Below, in pieces: positions 55,496 through 64,000 of a stretch of 64,000 nucleotides of DNA. A program made the position numbers and the translations under genes. Within the stretch, counting starts at the first letter, position 1. Every line of letters starts with the position of its first letter. The notes beneath the pieces were generated by a model. That model made no database searches. It worked only from the letters and a program-made list of their open reading frames with translations, and was not told the DNA's origin. The stretch comes from Isoetes taiwanensis (lineage: Eukaryota; Streptophyta; Lycopodiopsida; Isoetales; Isoetaceae): NCBI GenBank assembly GCA_021234155.1, contig JAJEKV010000023.1, forward strand, positions 11,229,641 through 11,293,640, in the 5' to 3' direction.

Positions 55496-57433
55496 TTAAT
55501 GTGTATGTTCGTCGTGAGGAATGCGGTGACCGCTCAACGTCCCTACATGCGGTGTGTCGTTGCAAGGTTGCCGATGTGCAGTGTCGTTGATCGCTTGAGT
55601 AGGATCACCTGGCTGTTGCAGTCGGGCATTCTTGAATGTCTTCGAAGCTCTGAGATCGTGGTCGGTAGGCAGGCATTGTCATTCCTCCGCAGGTTGAATT
55701 TCTGAGTGCGACTCCTGTTGCTTGGGCTAATGGGCTTTGCTTCATTCCGAGGTGCCTCTCCTGTGCCTGGAAGTGTGGTCATCTCTATTGCCCCTACCAT
55801 GGCTCCTTCTAGTTGCATTTGCGTGATTTGTACCTGCTGGTTAGGTCGTCTCCTCCGTCCCTTGGGTCCTATCCATTCGAGTCTCGCACTCCTTGGCTGA
55901 CGTAGTAAAGTCGTCCTTCCTTTGGTTTCTAGGTGTTTCTGGGTCCGGAATTCTTGTTCGAGCAGAATATTCTCCTCCTTGATCTTGCCCCTAATGCTAA
56001 TATAGGCCTTCAAGTTGGAGATGTTCCCTGATATGCGTCTCCTCCCCCTCATGGTCTCCTACTTTTTGGAACCGATGAAAGTTCTCCTGTTGGTGCAAGA
56101 GAGCTGGAAGCTCGTCCGGGTCAGCCTTAGGTGCTTTGTGGTTGCCTAGCTTGGTTGCTCCTTTTGTTGACGTTGCATGACATTCGCTTGAGCTGCTGGG
56201 CTGCAAGGTCGTGGTTGTCTTCCCTCCGGTTTCTATACGCTCCTGTGTCGCCATGACTTCTCTCTTCGAAGGAAGATTATGCCCTCTGGCCCTAGCTCGT
56301 GATGCTAACGCGGCATCGATGTCTAACGTCTTCCTGCATCTGTATTTTTCTGCCTTGCATTCTTCCATTTGAAACTCATGTGCGTCGAGTTGGTGAAGGC
56401 GTCGAGATCCTCTTTCTGATGTGACCTCGTGGACGTGGTAGTCGGGAGGTTGACATCTAGAAAATTCTTGATGCCGTTTGGTTACCAAATATTCTTCCCA
56501 TTTGATGAAGATTGATGATAGGCCAGTGGTGTCCTGTTCTACTCGTTTATCGGTTGAGGTGTTTGTCGTTGCGCTTCCCTCTCTTGGGTCTGCCTTTTCG
56601 GTCTCCTTTCCTTATCTGTCTGTACATCGGCTGGGACCTTGATGTCTTCAAGAAGTTGCGCCTCTAGCTCGTCTGTGGCTCTGGCCCTGTACTTCGAAAG
56701 CAACGCTCGTATCTCCTAGAGTCTAAGGGTCTACTTGAAGGGCTCTCCTACAACATTCTGGGCTCTATAAGCAAGCAAGATGGCTCGAGCAGCATTACTG
56801 GAGACATATCTATAATCTACAAGTCTATGGGCATTAGGACGTGTGGTATGGCATGAATTGAGGTTTGTTTTGCAAAGCCTTCATGATGTTTGAGGCATAC
56901 TCTAAGGTCCTAGCAAAGTTGGTTTGGGGGAGTCCAATCTCTACACATGGAGTGACTTGGGCAGCTCTAGACTCTAGCTCCTTTCTAGGTATCCTGGCAA
57001 TAGGGAGTGTCAATGTGGTGGCTATATAAGTCAAACTCTATTAGAAGGACACAGAATTAGGTCAAGGTTTATGCTTTGGGCATGAGCAGAGGTGATGTAC
57101 CAATAGTTCGACTTGGGTTGCTATGCTGAGGTCTAGATGACTATAACAAAGGGGTGTTCTTGGGCACTTCTATCTAGGAGTAAGGCATCAGCTTTGAGCC
57201 GAGAGCAATACTTGCGAGGTACTAATGGGGTATGCTTCTATTTACAAACAAACCACAGTTTGGAAAAACAATTCAAGGGTTTGAGCAATTTTGGTCATTT
57301 TGAGCTGGGGTTTGACATTTCTAGCCTAATTTGAGGTCATAAATGGATTCTAGGGTTTTAACGGTCCTATTGCAACAAATTTCAGGTGATTTGGAGCTCT
57401 ATAGCTCAAGTTATGGAGGTTCAAAGTTTGGAG

Positions 57434-57700
57434 GTCTCACACATTGCGCCCAGACCAATAATGGAAGTTTCATTTTTGCTCCTGGCGCGACGTGTGAGAC
57501 ATTGACTCTAAATGGGTTAAACTTGTCCAATTTGGGTGGCGTAAGGGTCTAATTCTGCTGGACTCGTTGAGTTAGGCAGAATTGACCCCTTATTTGGTCA
57601 ATTTGGAGCTGTTTTGGGCACTTTTGGGGCATGGTCTCACACGTTGCGCCCAGACCAATAATGAACTTTTCATTTTCGGTCCTGGCGCGACGTGTGAGAC
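57434..57700. repeat. Two 67-bp hairpin units exactly 200 bp apart
   Basis: Each unit starts gtctcacac(a/g)ttgcgcc and ends ggcgcgacgtgtgagac, so the ends are 17-base inverted repeats with one or two mismatches. The middles are similar (cagaccaataatg...cct). Units are at 57434-57500 and 57634-57700. They lie between the end of similarity to the plus-strand LARD-like copy and the H3-like exon. Confidence 0.85.
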
Positions 57701-57842
57701 ATCCTCTCAAATTGGCCTAGGATGTCTGTTTTGACTGAAGCAAAAGCTAGAACTCAGTAACTTAACTCAATTAAGCAACTTCATACACTTATAATTTACT
57801 CTAAAACACTTTGTATTAAACAAAATTCTATCATTTACAAAA

Positions 57843-58052
57843 TTAATAAGGCTCTCCTTTGATATGACTGGCTGAGTGCATATCTTTCTTCATTAGAGTT
57901 ACTCTCTTGGCGTGTACTGTGCAGGCTGTTGAGTCTTCAAAATGTTGGACCAGCTTCTGCTCTGCTGCTTCTTGAACCTTGGACTCCTGCTCTCGTTCTG
58001 CCCTCTCCTCTTCTTGTATCTCTCGCTCTATCTGCTCGTACACTTCTTGGGT
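57843..58052 (-). CDS. Histone H3/CENH3-like C-terminal exon (partial)
   Basis: The minus strand has an acceptor-like tattag, then 69 open codons ending in TAA. Residues VQEAAEQKLVQHFED and HAKRVTLMKKD, then IKGE, follow the histone H3 fold order LQEAAEAYLVGLFED, HAKRVT(I/L)M.KD, I(R)GE. This covers alpha helix 2 to helix 3. The Leu in VTLM is more like centromeric H3 than canonical H3 (VTIM). The part corresponding to helix 1 and loop 1 (YEQIEREIQEEERAEREQES) keeps REI but is strongly charged and several residues short. The N-terminal tail and earlier helix are not seen; upstream on this strand lies the Copia element inserted at 58212. It may be one exon of a diverged variant, or a relic. 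Confidence 0.55.
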   Translation of the reverse strand, partial: TQEVYEQIEREIQEEERAEREQESKVQEAAEQKLVQHFEDSTACTVHAKRVTLMKKDMHSASHIKGEPY

Positions 58053-58211
58053 CTAATATACAAATCTAACTAATCCTTACCTTAAAACTCGATCTAGCAT
58101 GTTACCTTTTTGAAATTCATCAAGTATTAAGGTGTTTATGGCCTAATGTCTTAGAAAGATTTGGCTCAACTGTTTTTAGTCTTTTTATGTTCCAATTCGC
58201 TTAACTGTTAC

Positions 58212-58559
58212 TGTTGGAATATAAATATGCTGACTAAGCATAATGTGCTGAAACAGCAGTGGTTCAGCACTTAGCACACAGGTGCTGAGAAGGTGCTGAA
58301 ATGTACAGAAGGTAGCACTTTGTCAGTACTGAGCACCAACCCTAAATCAGTGCCGTAATTAGTGGGCGGTGGTTAAACGGTAGACTACTATTTTTAGTCT
58401 CACCGGTTGTATATATTGATTGTACGTTATGTACTATGCAATGCTCAGAAGCAGAGATTGTATTTCCTATTGCTTTTCTCAATAGATTTGTTCTTGTCTT
58501 CTATTCTATCTCTTGAGTCGATCTTGCGGGTTTGTGCTGGTTTTGCACTAGTTCTATCA
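58212..58559 (+). repeat. Copia 5' LTR (348 bp)
   Basis: It begins TGTTGGAATATAAATATGC and ends CTATCA, directly followed by the primer site. The 5' part holds a set of inverted 8-mers GTGCTGAA (58245, 58293) and TTCAGCAC (58263), which can pair with each other. Confidence 0.9.
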
Positions 58560-58571
58560 TGGTATCAGACG
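58560..58571 (+). promoter_or_regulatory. Copia primer binding site (initiator tRNA-Met)
   Basis: TGGTATCAGACG starts immediately after the LTR, and its first ten bases match the complement of the initiator tRNA-Met 3' end. Confidence 0.8.
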
Positions 58572-58890
58572 CTTTCTTAAGGGAAGAATAGACCAAGCTA
58601 TTGGAGAAGCATCCAAATTGGATTGGCCATCGTTTCCAGAGTTCTTTGGCTGAGATTTGGTGGTGAAAAATCTCATTTGCAGCATTGGAGAAGATTCTTG
58701 CTTTTTGGCCTGGAGGAAGTGTTTTGGGAGAGAGATTCGGATTTTCCAGCAAGTTCTGGTGGGAGATTCGAGTTTTCCAAGACCTTTTTGGCGACAAAAT
58801 TCAAGATTCAACTTTTCTAGTGGGTGCTTTGTTTGGTGACGAATTGTTTTTCTCAACCATCTGTTTGGCTGCTGAAAGCAGGAGAAATTC

Positions 58891-59682
58891 ATGGATCCAT
58901 TCAAGTTCTCACAGAATGCAAAGCTCACTAATAATAATTACCATGCTTGGAAGAAGTTTATGGTGAATTATTTGATATTTAGTGACATGGGAGCGGTGTT
59001 TGATAAAGACTTTATCAGCACCAAGTCAGCAGATGCTGGCAGGGTAAACCAGAAAGCTTGTGCTCTTGTCAAAATGTTGGCTGAAGAGACAATTGGTCAT
59101 GAAATCAACCATTTTACTGAGTTTAAGGAGATGTGATCTCATTTGGAGAAGTCTCTAGATAGCAAGGGTATGGCTACCCAAATGCTGATCCAGAACAAAA
59201 TGAGACATGCCCAATTAGGTGATTTCAAATCTGTCACAGCATACCTTACTCAGATGAAGCAATGGCGCTTGGATTACATGGCTGCTGGTGGAGTGCTGTC
59301 TGAAAAACAACTGATTCAAGATATCTTGGTTGGTCTTCCTCCTTCGTATGATATTATCTCTTCGAAGATCAGGTACAAGGAGAAGATTGATATAGCCAAA
59401 GTAACCATTCTACTGCAACAAGAGGAGTTGGTGCAGAAGCAAAGGGATGGGAGAGTAGACCATGCTAATTTTGTGTCTACTTCTCGGGCTGACACCAAGA
59501 AGAAGTTTGCTGATAGTAAAGACTCTAGGAAGTCAGAAAATGTGAAGTCTGAAGGTAAGAAATCCAAGGAGTTGCAGTGCTGGAATTGTGGTGAAAAGGG
59601 TCACTACAGTTCGAATTGTAAGAAGGAGAAGAAAAGCTCAAAGGGTACTGACACGAGAAGCACAGCAGTCAACTCTAAGTGA
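58891..59682 (+). pseudogene. Copia gag
   Basis: The frame opens MDPFKFSQNAKLTNNNYHAW, a typical Copia gag start. It continues through LGDFKSVTAYLTQMKQWRLD and ends with a zinc knuckle, CWNCGEKGHYSSNC (CX2CX4HX4C complete), which binds RNA in the particle. One stop (TGA 59134) interrupts it, in a place where Trp would fit (M-stop-SHLEKSL). A second TGA (59680) lies where Trp would again fit. Both can be explained by a single G-to-A change. Otherwise the frame is intact. Confidence 0.85.
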
Positions 59683-62600
59683 GAGACAAGTGCTATTGCG
59701 TGTGCCACTTTTGATGCTGAATATCTGAATCTTTTGCGGCGGCGACCAGCGACCGCATCTGAAGGACCGGATTTTTAGACTTCGGGAGCCACGGTTCATC
59801 TTACTGGGGGATTCGGATGTGTTTTTCGAACTTGAACCTCGATCGGGAGGTGATGTGAAGATGGGTGATGGATATTCTCTTCCTATCACGGGGAAAGGGG
59901 ATTGTAGCTTTTCAATTGCATGGACGTGATGTAGTTAGTAAGGTGAGGAATGTCATGTTTTTCCTCGGATTACAGTCTAATATCATGTCTGCTGCTGAAT
60001 TTGATAAAGCAGGCCATCACATTGTTCTTGGAAATGGCAAAGCCTATCTGCTGGGCAGGAATCCACTTGAAGGAATTGACTTGAAAAGTCTGCAGTTCAT
60101 GGCACGATGGGACTTCTGAGAATGACTTGTATGTCTTTGATGGTTCGGTTCATAAGACCCGAACATGGTCTTGTATGTGCTGATTTGATGGCCGAGCATC
60201 CGTGGCATGCTTTCGTTTTGGTCATGTTGAGGCAACACTGGCGTACATGCTTTGTACAAGAACAAGATGGTTCGTGTATTCCCTCTCCGAAATGTGTCAA
60301 GCTTGAGTGTGTTGCATGCCATCTCGGAAAGCAACCTCAACAGCCTTTTCCACAGCAGGCTATTCATCGAGCAACTCAACCTCTTGAGCTGCGGCATTCT
60401 GATTTGTGCTATATGCCTGATGTTTCACTAGGTGGAAAGAGGTATTTCTTGACCCCGATTGATGATTCGAAGTAGGTACACTTGGGTGTATACTTTGTAA
60501 TCGCAAATCTGAGGTGCTTGGCAAGTTCAAGGCCTTCAAAGCGCAAATGAAAAGCGCATGGGGTTAGTAATAAAAAGTTGAGAAGTGACAATGTAGGTGA
60601 ATATGTTTCTAATGCCTTTGATGAGTTTCTCATGGAAGAAGGTATTGAAAGACAGTTAATCATTCCTTATGCTCATCCACAAAATGGTGTAGCTGAAAGG
60701 AGGAATAGATCTTTGCTTGATTTGGCAAGATCTATGATGAGTCACAAGCAAACGCACTGAATCTTTTGGGGAGAGGCGAGTGACAAAGAAAGATATTTGG
60801 CAAATAGGTAAGCCTACTAAGGCAGTCCGGGATGTGACTCCTTATGAAGCATTTTGGAGAATGAAACCAGATGTGTCTCATTTGAGGGTGTTTGGAAGCT
60901 TGGCTTATGCTTCCATACCTGCTGAGAAGCTGAAAAGATATGGGAAGTTGCATGACAGAGCTGTCAAAGCCATCTTTATTGGGTATCCAGAAAATCAGAA
61001 AGGTTACAAGTTGTATGATCCTTCCAACAAGCGAGGTTATTGTAAGTTGAAAATGGGATTCGGTTAGTTGAAGATGTCGTGTATGATGGTCTATCTTCGA
61101 GTGATTCTCCTACAGGTTCACAATGACAAAGCGGCTTGGATGTTGGAGATCGATAGCATTTGGCCGGTAGACCTTTCTCTCCCTCTCTAGTGGTTTCTCC
61201 AGTGAACTCATATTTGCCTGAAGTAGTGGCATGGGATGATCCCAATCCCACTCGCCCTATGGTCCATGAGCAGCTTGGTTCCTTTCGTGGGGAGTCCGAC
61301 ACATGAAGGATCTTGTAGCACCGATCCAAAGACTGTTACGGCACCTATTGTAGCTTTTGCTATACCTCCCGTTGTTGAACCTAGGAGATCAAGACGCGTC
61401 TCAAGGAGAAACAAATTGTTGTAGAACCGGTTGCAACACCTGTTGTCCCTGTTGTTGAACCTAGGAGATCAACACGTCTGATGGAGAAACAGGAGAAGTC
61501 TAATGGATCATGTAACCTTGCCTTAATGGCAAAGGTCCAGGATCATGTTGATCCACAAACCTTTCATGAAGCGACTAGTGATCCGCGGTGGCAAAGCATG
61601 CAATGGAAGAAGAATACTCTCAATTCTGCTGAAGCAAGGCACATGGGAATTGGTTGAACTCCCGGTGATAAGCACGTTATTGGTACGTAAGTGGGTGTTT
61701 AGAACCAAATTTCATGCTGATGGGGACGTTGTCAAAGCATAAAGCTAGACTTGTAGCTAAGGGGTTTGCACAGAAAAAAGGCTTAGATTATGATAAAGTC
61801 TTTGCTCCCGTAGCCAGAATGTCCACTATTAGATCACCATAGGCATTCTTTGCGATGAAAGGTTGGTCAATATTTCAAATGGACATTAAATCGCTTTTTG
61901 AATGGTGATTTGGAGGAAGAGGTCTATATGACTCAACCTCCGTGGATTTGTTGTTCAAGGGAAGGAGCAGCTCGTTTGTCATTTGAAGAAAAGCATTTAT
62001 GGCTTGAAGCGAGGCTCCAAGATGTTGGCATACGAAAATTAATGCTTTCTTTCTTGGAGCGGGGTTTGTGAAGGCGCAGCAGACCCCAATCTTTATTACA
62101 AATCACATGAAGGCGAATGTGCATTGTGGTTTTGTATGTTGATGATTTGATCATCACGAGGAGATCTTGATGTGTTGATTTTCTAATCGAAGTTGAAGTT
62201 ATCTTCGTTCTTGAGATGACCCGACCTTGGCCTTATGCATTCTTGTTTAGGTATAGAAGTGTGGCAAAGACTTTCGGATGGCATCTATCTTTTTCGCCAG
62301 AAATATATCAAAGAAATGTTACAAAGAAGATCGTTATGCAAGATTGCAAGGGCGTGGCAAGTCCTTTTGATCCGGGCACAAGGCTTGAGCTTGATTTCGA
62401 TGGTGAGGAGTGTGATCCCACACTCTATCGAAGCTTGATAGGGCGTTGATATATCTCACGGTCACTAGACCCGATATCTCTTTTCTTTGTGGGAGGCCGA
62501 GCGATTCATGAGCAATCGAGGCGATCGCCTTTGGAAGGCTGCTAAAAAGATGGCGGCATATCCGAAGGGGACATCACGGGAAGGTCTCTTTTATCGAGGT

Positions 62601-63116
62601 CCTCGATTTCCACCTGAAAGTCTTTGTTGATGAGATCATGCTAATTGTCATGATAGCGGGGAGGTCCACAATGAGGGATGGTCACGTTCATAGGGCCTAA
62701 CGCGGTCGACTTGATTGTCCAAAAGGCGGTCCAGTGTCAATCAAAGCACCACGGAGGCGTAATTCAAAGCACTCAGTGTTGGGATGCAGGAATTATTGTG
62801 GCTTAAACATTTGTGGACAGATCTGCAGGTACCTCCATCCTCGGCTGTTATATTGTGTGACAACACAAGTACCATCCATCTTACCAAGGATGCTAAGTAC
62901 CACCCAAAGACAAAACACCTTGACACCCACTTGTGTTTTGTCCGTGAGCAGATCCAAATGGGATCTTCTCAACTTGTTCATTGCTCCTCACAGGATCAGT
63001 TTGCTGATGGCTTTACCAAACCATTAGTTGGATCTAAGTTCGTCGATGTGAAGGAGAGCTTGGGCATGAAGAAATTGCAGTTGAAGGGAGAGAAGGATTG
63101 CCTTAATTTCAGCTGA
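59683..63116 (+). pseudogene. Copia pol (protease, integrase, RT, RNase H), frameshifted
   Basis: Landmarks in order: a protease DSGATVHL site spread over two frames near 59778; integrase zinc region CVACHLGK near 60310; HSDLCYMPDVSLGGKRYF near 60398; RSDNVGEYVSNAF near 60580; NGVAERRNRSLLDLARSMM near 60690 (the D,D,E residues are present); integrase C-terminal part 60780-61067; RT start WQ...W near 61590 and [20 protein letters not shown] near 61742; RT catalytic YVDDL near 62137; RNase H CDNTSTIHLTKDAKYHPKT and QFADGFTKPLVGSKF (62784-63116). Single-base gains and losses separate these blocks, most densely in RT (61500-62700). Confidence 0.85.
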
Positions 63117-63140
63117 TTTTCTTCTGCTTAGTCAACAACA

Positions 63141-63152
63141 TTTAAGGGAGAG
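63141..63152 (+). promoter_or_regulatory. Copia polypurine tract
   Basis: tttaagggagag lies directly before the 3' LTR start TGTTGG. Confidence 0.75.
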
Positions 63153-63404
63153 TGTTGGAATATAAATATGCTGACTAAGCATAATGTCTTTGAAACAAAG
63201 AAGTGGTTCAAAGACTTAGCACACAGTGCTAAGAAGGTCTTTGAAAAATGTACGTAGGCAAAGACTTTGTCAAGACCGAAAGCACCGCACCCTAAATCAG
63301 TGCCGTAATTAGTGGGCGGTGGTTAAACGGTAGACTACTATTCTTAGTCTCACCGGTTGTATATATTGATTGTACGTTATGTACTATGCAATGCTTAGAA
63401 GTAT
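63153..63404 (+). repeat. Copia 3' LTR, truncated (252 bp)
   Basis: The first 33 bp and the part from cctaaatcagtgccg (63291) to gcttagaag match the 5' LTR almost perfectly. The part between differs in a patterned way: GTGCTGAA becomes GTCTTTGAA (63186, 63237) and TTCAGCAC becomes TTCAAAGAC (63207). The last 100 bp or so of the LTR are missing. Confidence 0.85.
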
Positions 63405-63438
63405 GATTTATCTGCGTTTCGAGATAAGCAGATAAATC
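63405..63438. repeat. Inverted repeat at the LTR truncation point
   Basis: gatttatctgc and gcagataaatc are perfect 11-base inverted copies around a 12-base loop, starting at the base where similarity to the 5' LTR stops. Confidence 0.8.
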
Positions 63439-64000
63439 CGCTTCTTGAGGCTAGTTGATGTGGCCCCCTATAGTATTTAAGTGTGTTTCCTCCTCGTTTG
63501 TCTCTATCAGCCGTTTTTCGAGCCTCTCCTCCTTTGGTCGCTTGTTCCTCCCTTCGTCGCCTTCTCTTGGTGCTTGTCCTCCTCCCAGTTCGTGACGACA
63601 GCACTCCTTCCCAGGTACGTCGTGTTCTTCTGTGTGGTTTCTTTCTTGGAGTGCCCGGCTGGTTCGAGCTCCCTCATGTTGGAGATCGCCTTTCTGTGGC
63701 GCCTCCCCGGCTAGTGGGACTATGGTTGGTTCGCAGGAGTTTGGTCCGTTCTTGGATGCGGCTTGTTGCGCGGCGCTTTCTTTGTAAGGCTCGTTGGTCC
63801 GCCGGTGTTTGGCTTGAACCCTCTACCATTAGGCTACGCTTGCCGTTCTTGAACCACATCCGTTAACCCGGTTTTAGAATTTTGCTTGGTGGGTTTGGAT
63901 TTTGCTTGATAGGATTTTGCTTGAAGGTTTCGGTTTTGCTTGATGGTTTGGTTGCTCGTTTCGGTGGGCTGGATGAGGGTCCCTCTAGTTTGCTTTGCTT
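63439..64000. other. No gene recognised
   Basis: This is GC-richer DNA than its surroundings, with overlapping open frames but no motif I recognise. Near 63840-63808 the minus strand has TAGCCTAATGG then GGTTCAAGCC, like tRNA promoter boxes placed too close together. From 63880 the phrase ttttgcttga(t/a) is repeated several times. Confidence 0.35.

Larger units (their letters stand above)
50223..57387 (-). mobile_element. LARD-like LTR retrotransposon, minus-strand copy
   Basis: The 3' LTR (50223-51838) is followed, reading rightwards, by the polypurine tract and internal blocks matching the plus-strand copy. Examples are 52430-52780 (matching 32830-33160), 52840-53830 (matching 28550-29530) and 55500-57380 (matching 26650-28520). 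The similarity ends near 57387, where the plus copy still has 70 bp to its primer site. No 5' LTR is seen on this side. As in the plus copy, no retroviral-type enzyme motif is visible in any frame. It carries a 1.67-kb TIR transposon at 53830-55495. Confidence 0.75.
58212..63404 (+). mobile_element. Ty1/Copia retrotransposon, nearly full length
   Basis: 5' LTR, primer site, gag, protease, integrase, reverse transcriptase, RNase H, polypurine tract and a truncated 3' LTR are all in the Copia order. Gag is nearly open. From the protease on, small insertions and deletions break the frame every 100-300 bp, so the element cannot work by itself. It sits just upstream (on the minus strand) of the H3-like exon. 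Confidence 0.92.

Noticed and set aside
63808-63840. tRNA gene on the minus strand
   Set aside because: A-box and B-box-like phrases are adjacent with no room for an anticodon arm, and no acceptor stem can be formed.

Overview
The window looks like nuclear DNA of a land plant, probably a non-flowering vascular plant such as a fern. The evidence is long introns filled with transposons, plant Copia and LINE elements, LTR retrotransposons primed by initiator tRNA-Met, a piece of mitochondrial DNA carrying sdh3-like and cox1 sequence, and an 11S-globulin (legumin) family gene with four introns and RY-type promoter boxes. The fern assignment is inference. It rests on the archaic legumin, which has no cysteine in the mature chain and no Asn-Gly processing site. 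No CRISPR, operon or other bacterial signal is present. Most of the window is transposon-derived, and few host genes are recognisable.

Layout. 1.1-7.1 kb: a broken multi-exon transposase-like gene whose large intron holds a 57-bp minisatellite and a 250-bp MITE. 8.7-9.7 kb: a LINE 3' part. 10.7-11.1 kb: a chimeric mitochondrial insert beside a LINE tail. 13.35-13.5 kb: a near-perfect 149-bp hairpin. 13.9 kb: tRNA-Ile(UAU). 14.1-20.0 kb: a peptidyl-tRNA hydrolase-like gene that I rebuilt as eight exons in one continuous 238-codon frame. Four of its five family catalytic residues are replaced. Its second intron has received Copia and LINE debris. 24.1-25.9 kb: a decayed Copia piece with a SWIM zinc-finger fragment inside. 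26.0-35.2 kb: a large LTR element with no recognisable retroviral-type protein (LARD-like). 35.2-40.4 kb: simple repeats, a tRNA-like SINE head, a 5S rRNA scrap and two LINEs, one with a clear target-site duplication.

40.4-47.6 kb is the legumin locus. It has one apparently intact five-exon gene, an inverted copy of its promoter and signal-peptide region, a decayed downstream copy of its last two exons, and repeated flanking segments. 48.7-50.1 kb is a decayed Helitron-type Pif1 helicase. It is interrupted by a second copy of the LARD-like element on the minus strand (50.2-57.4 kb), which itself carries a 1.67-kb TIR transposon with a TTAA duplication. At 57.8-58.05 kb the minus strand holds an exon that reads as the C-terminal half of a histone H3/CENH3-like fold. 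58.2-63.4 kb is a Copia element with 5' LTR, gag, protease, integrase, RT, RNase H and a truncated 3' LTR; its pol region is full of small frameshifts. Its two LTRs differ by coordinated changes that keep inverted 8-9-mers complementary.

The host genes do not form a pathway. The points that most deserve a second look are the active-site-depleted peptidyl-tRNA hydrolase homologue, the cysteine-free legumin with its rearranged promoter copies, the H3-like exon, the covarying LTR motifs and the 149-bp hairpin.
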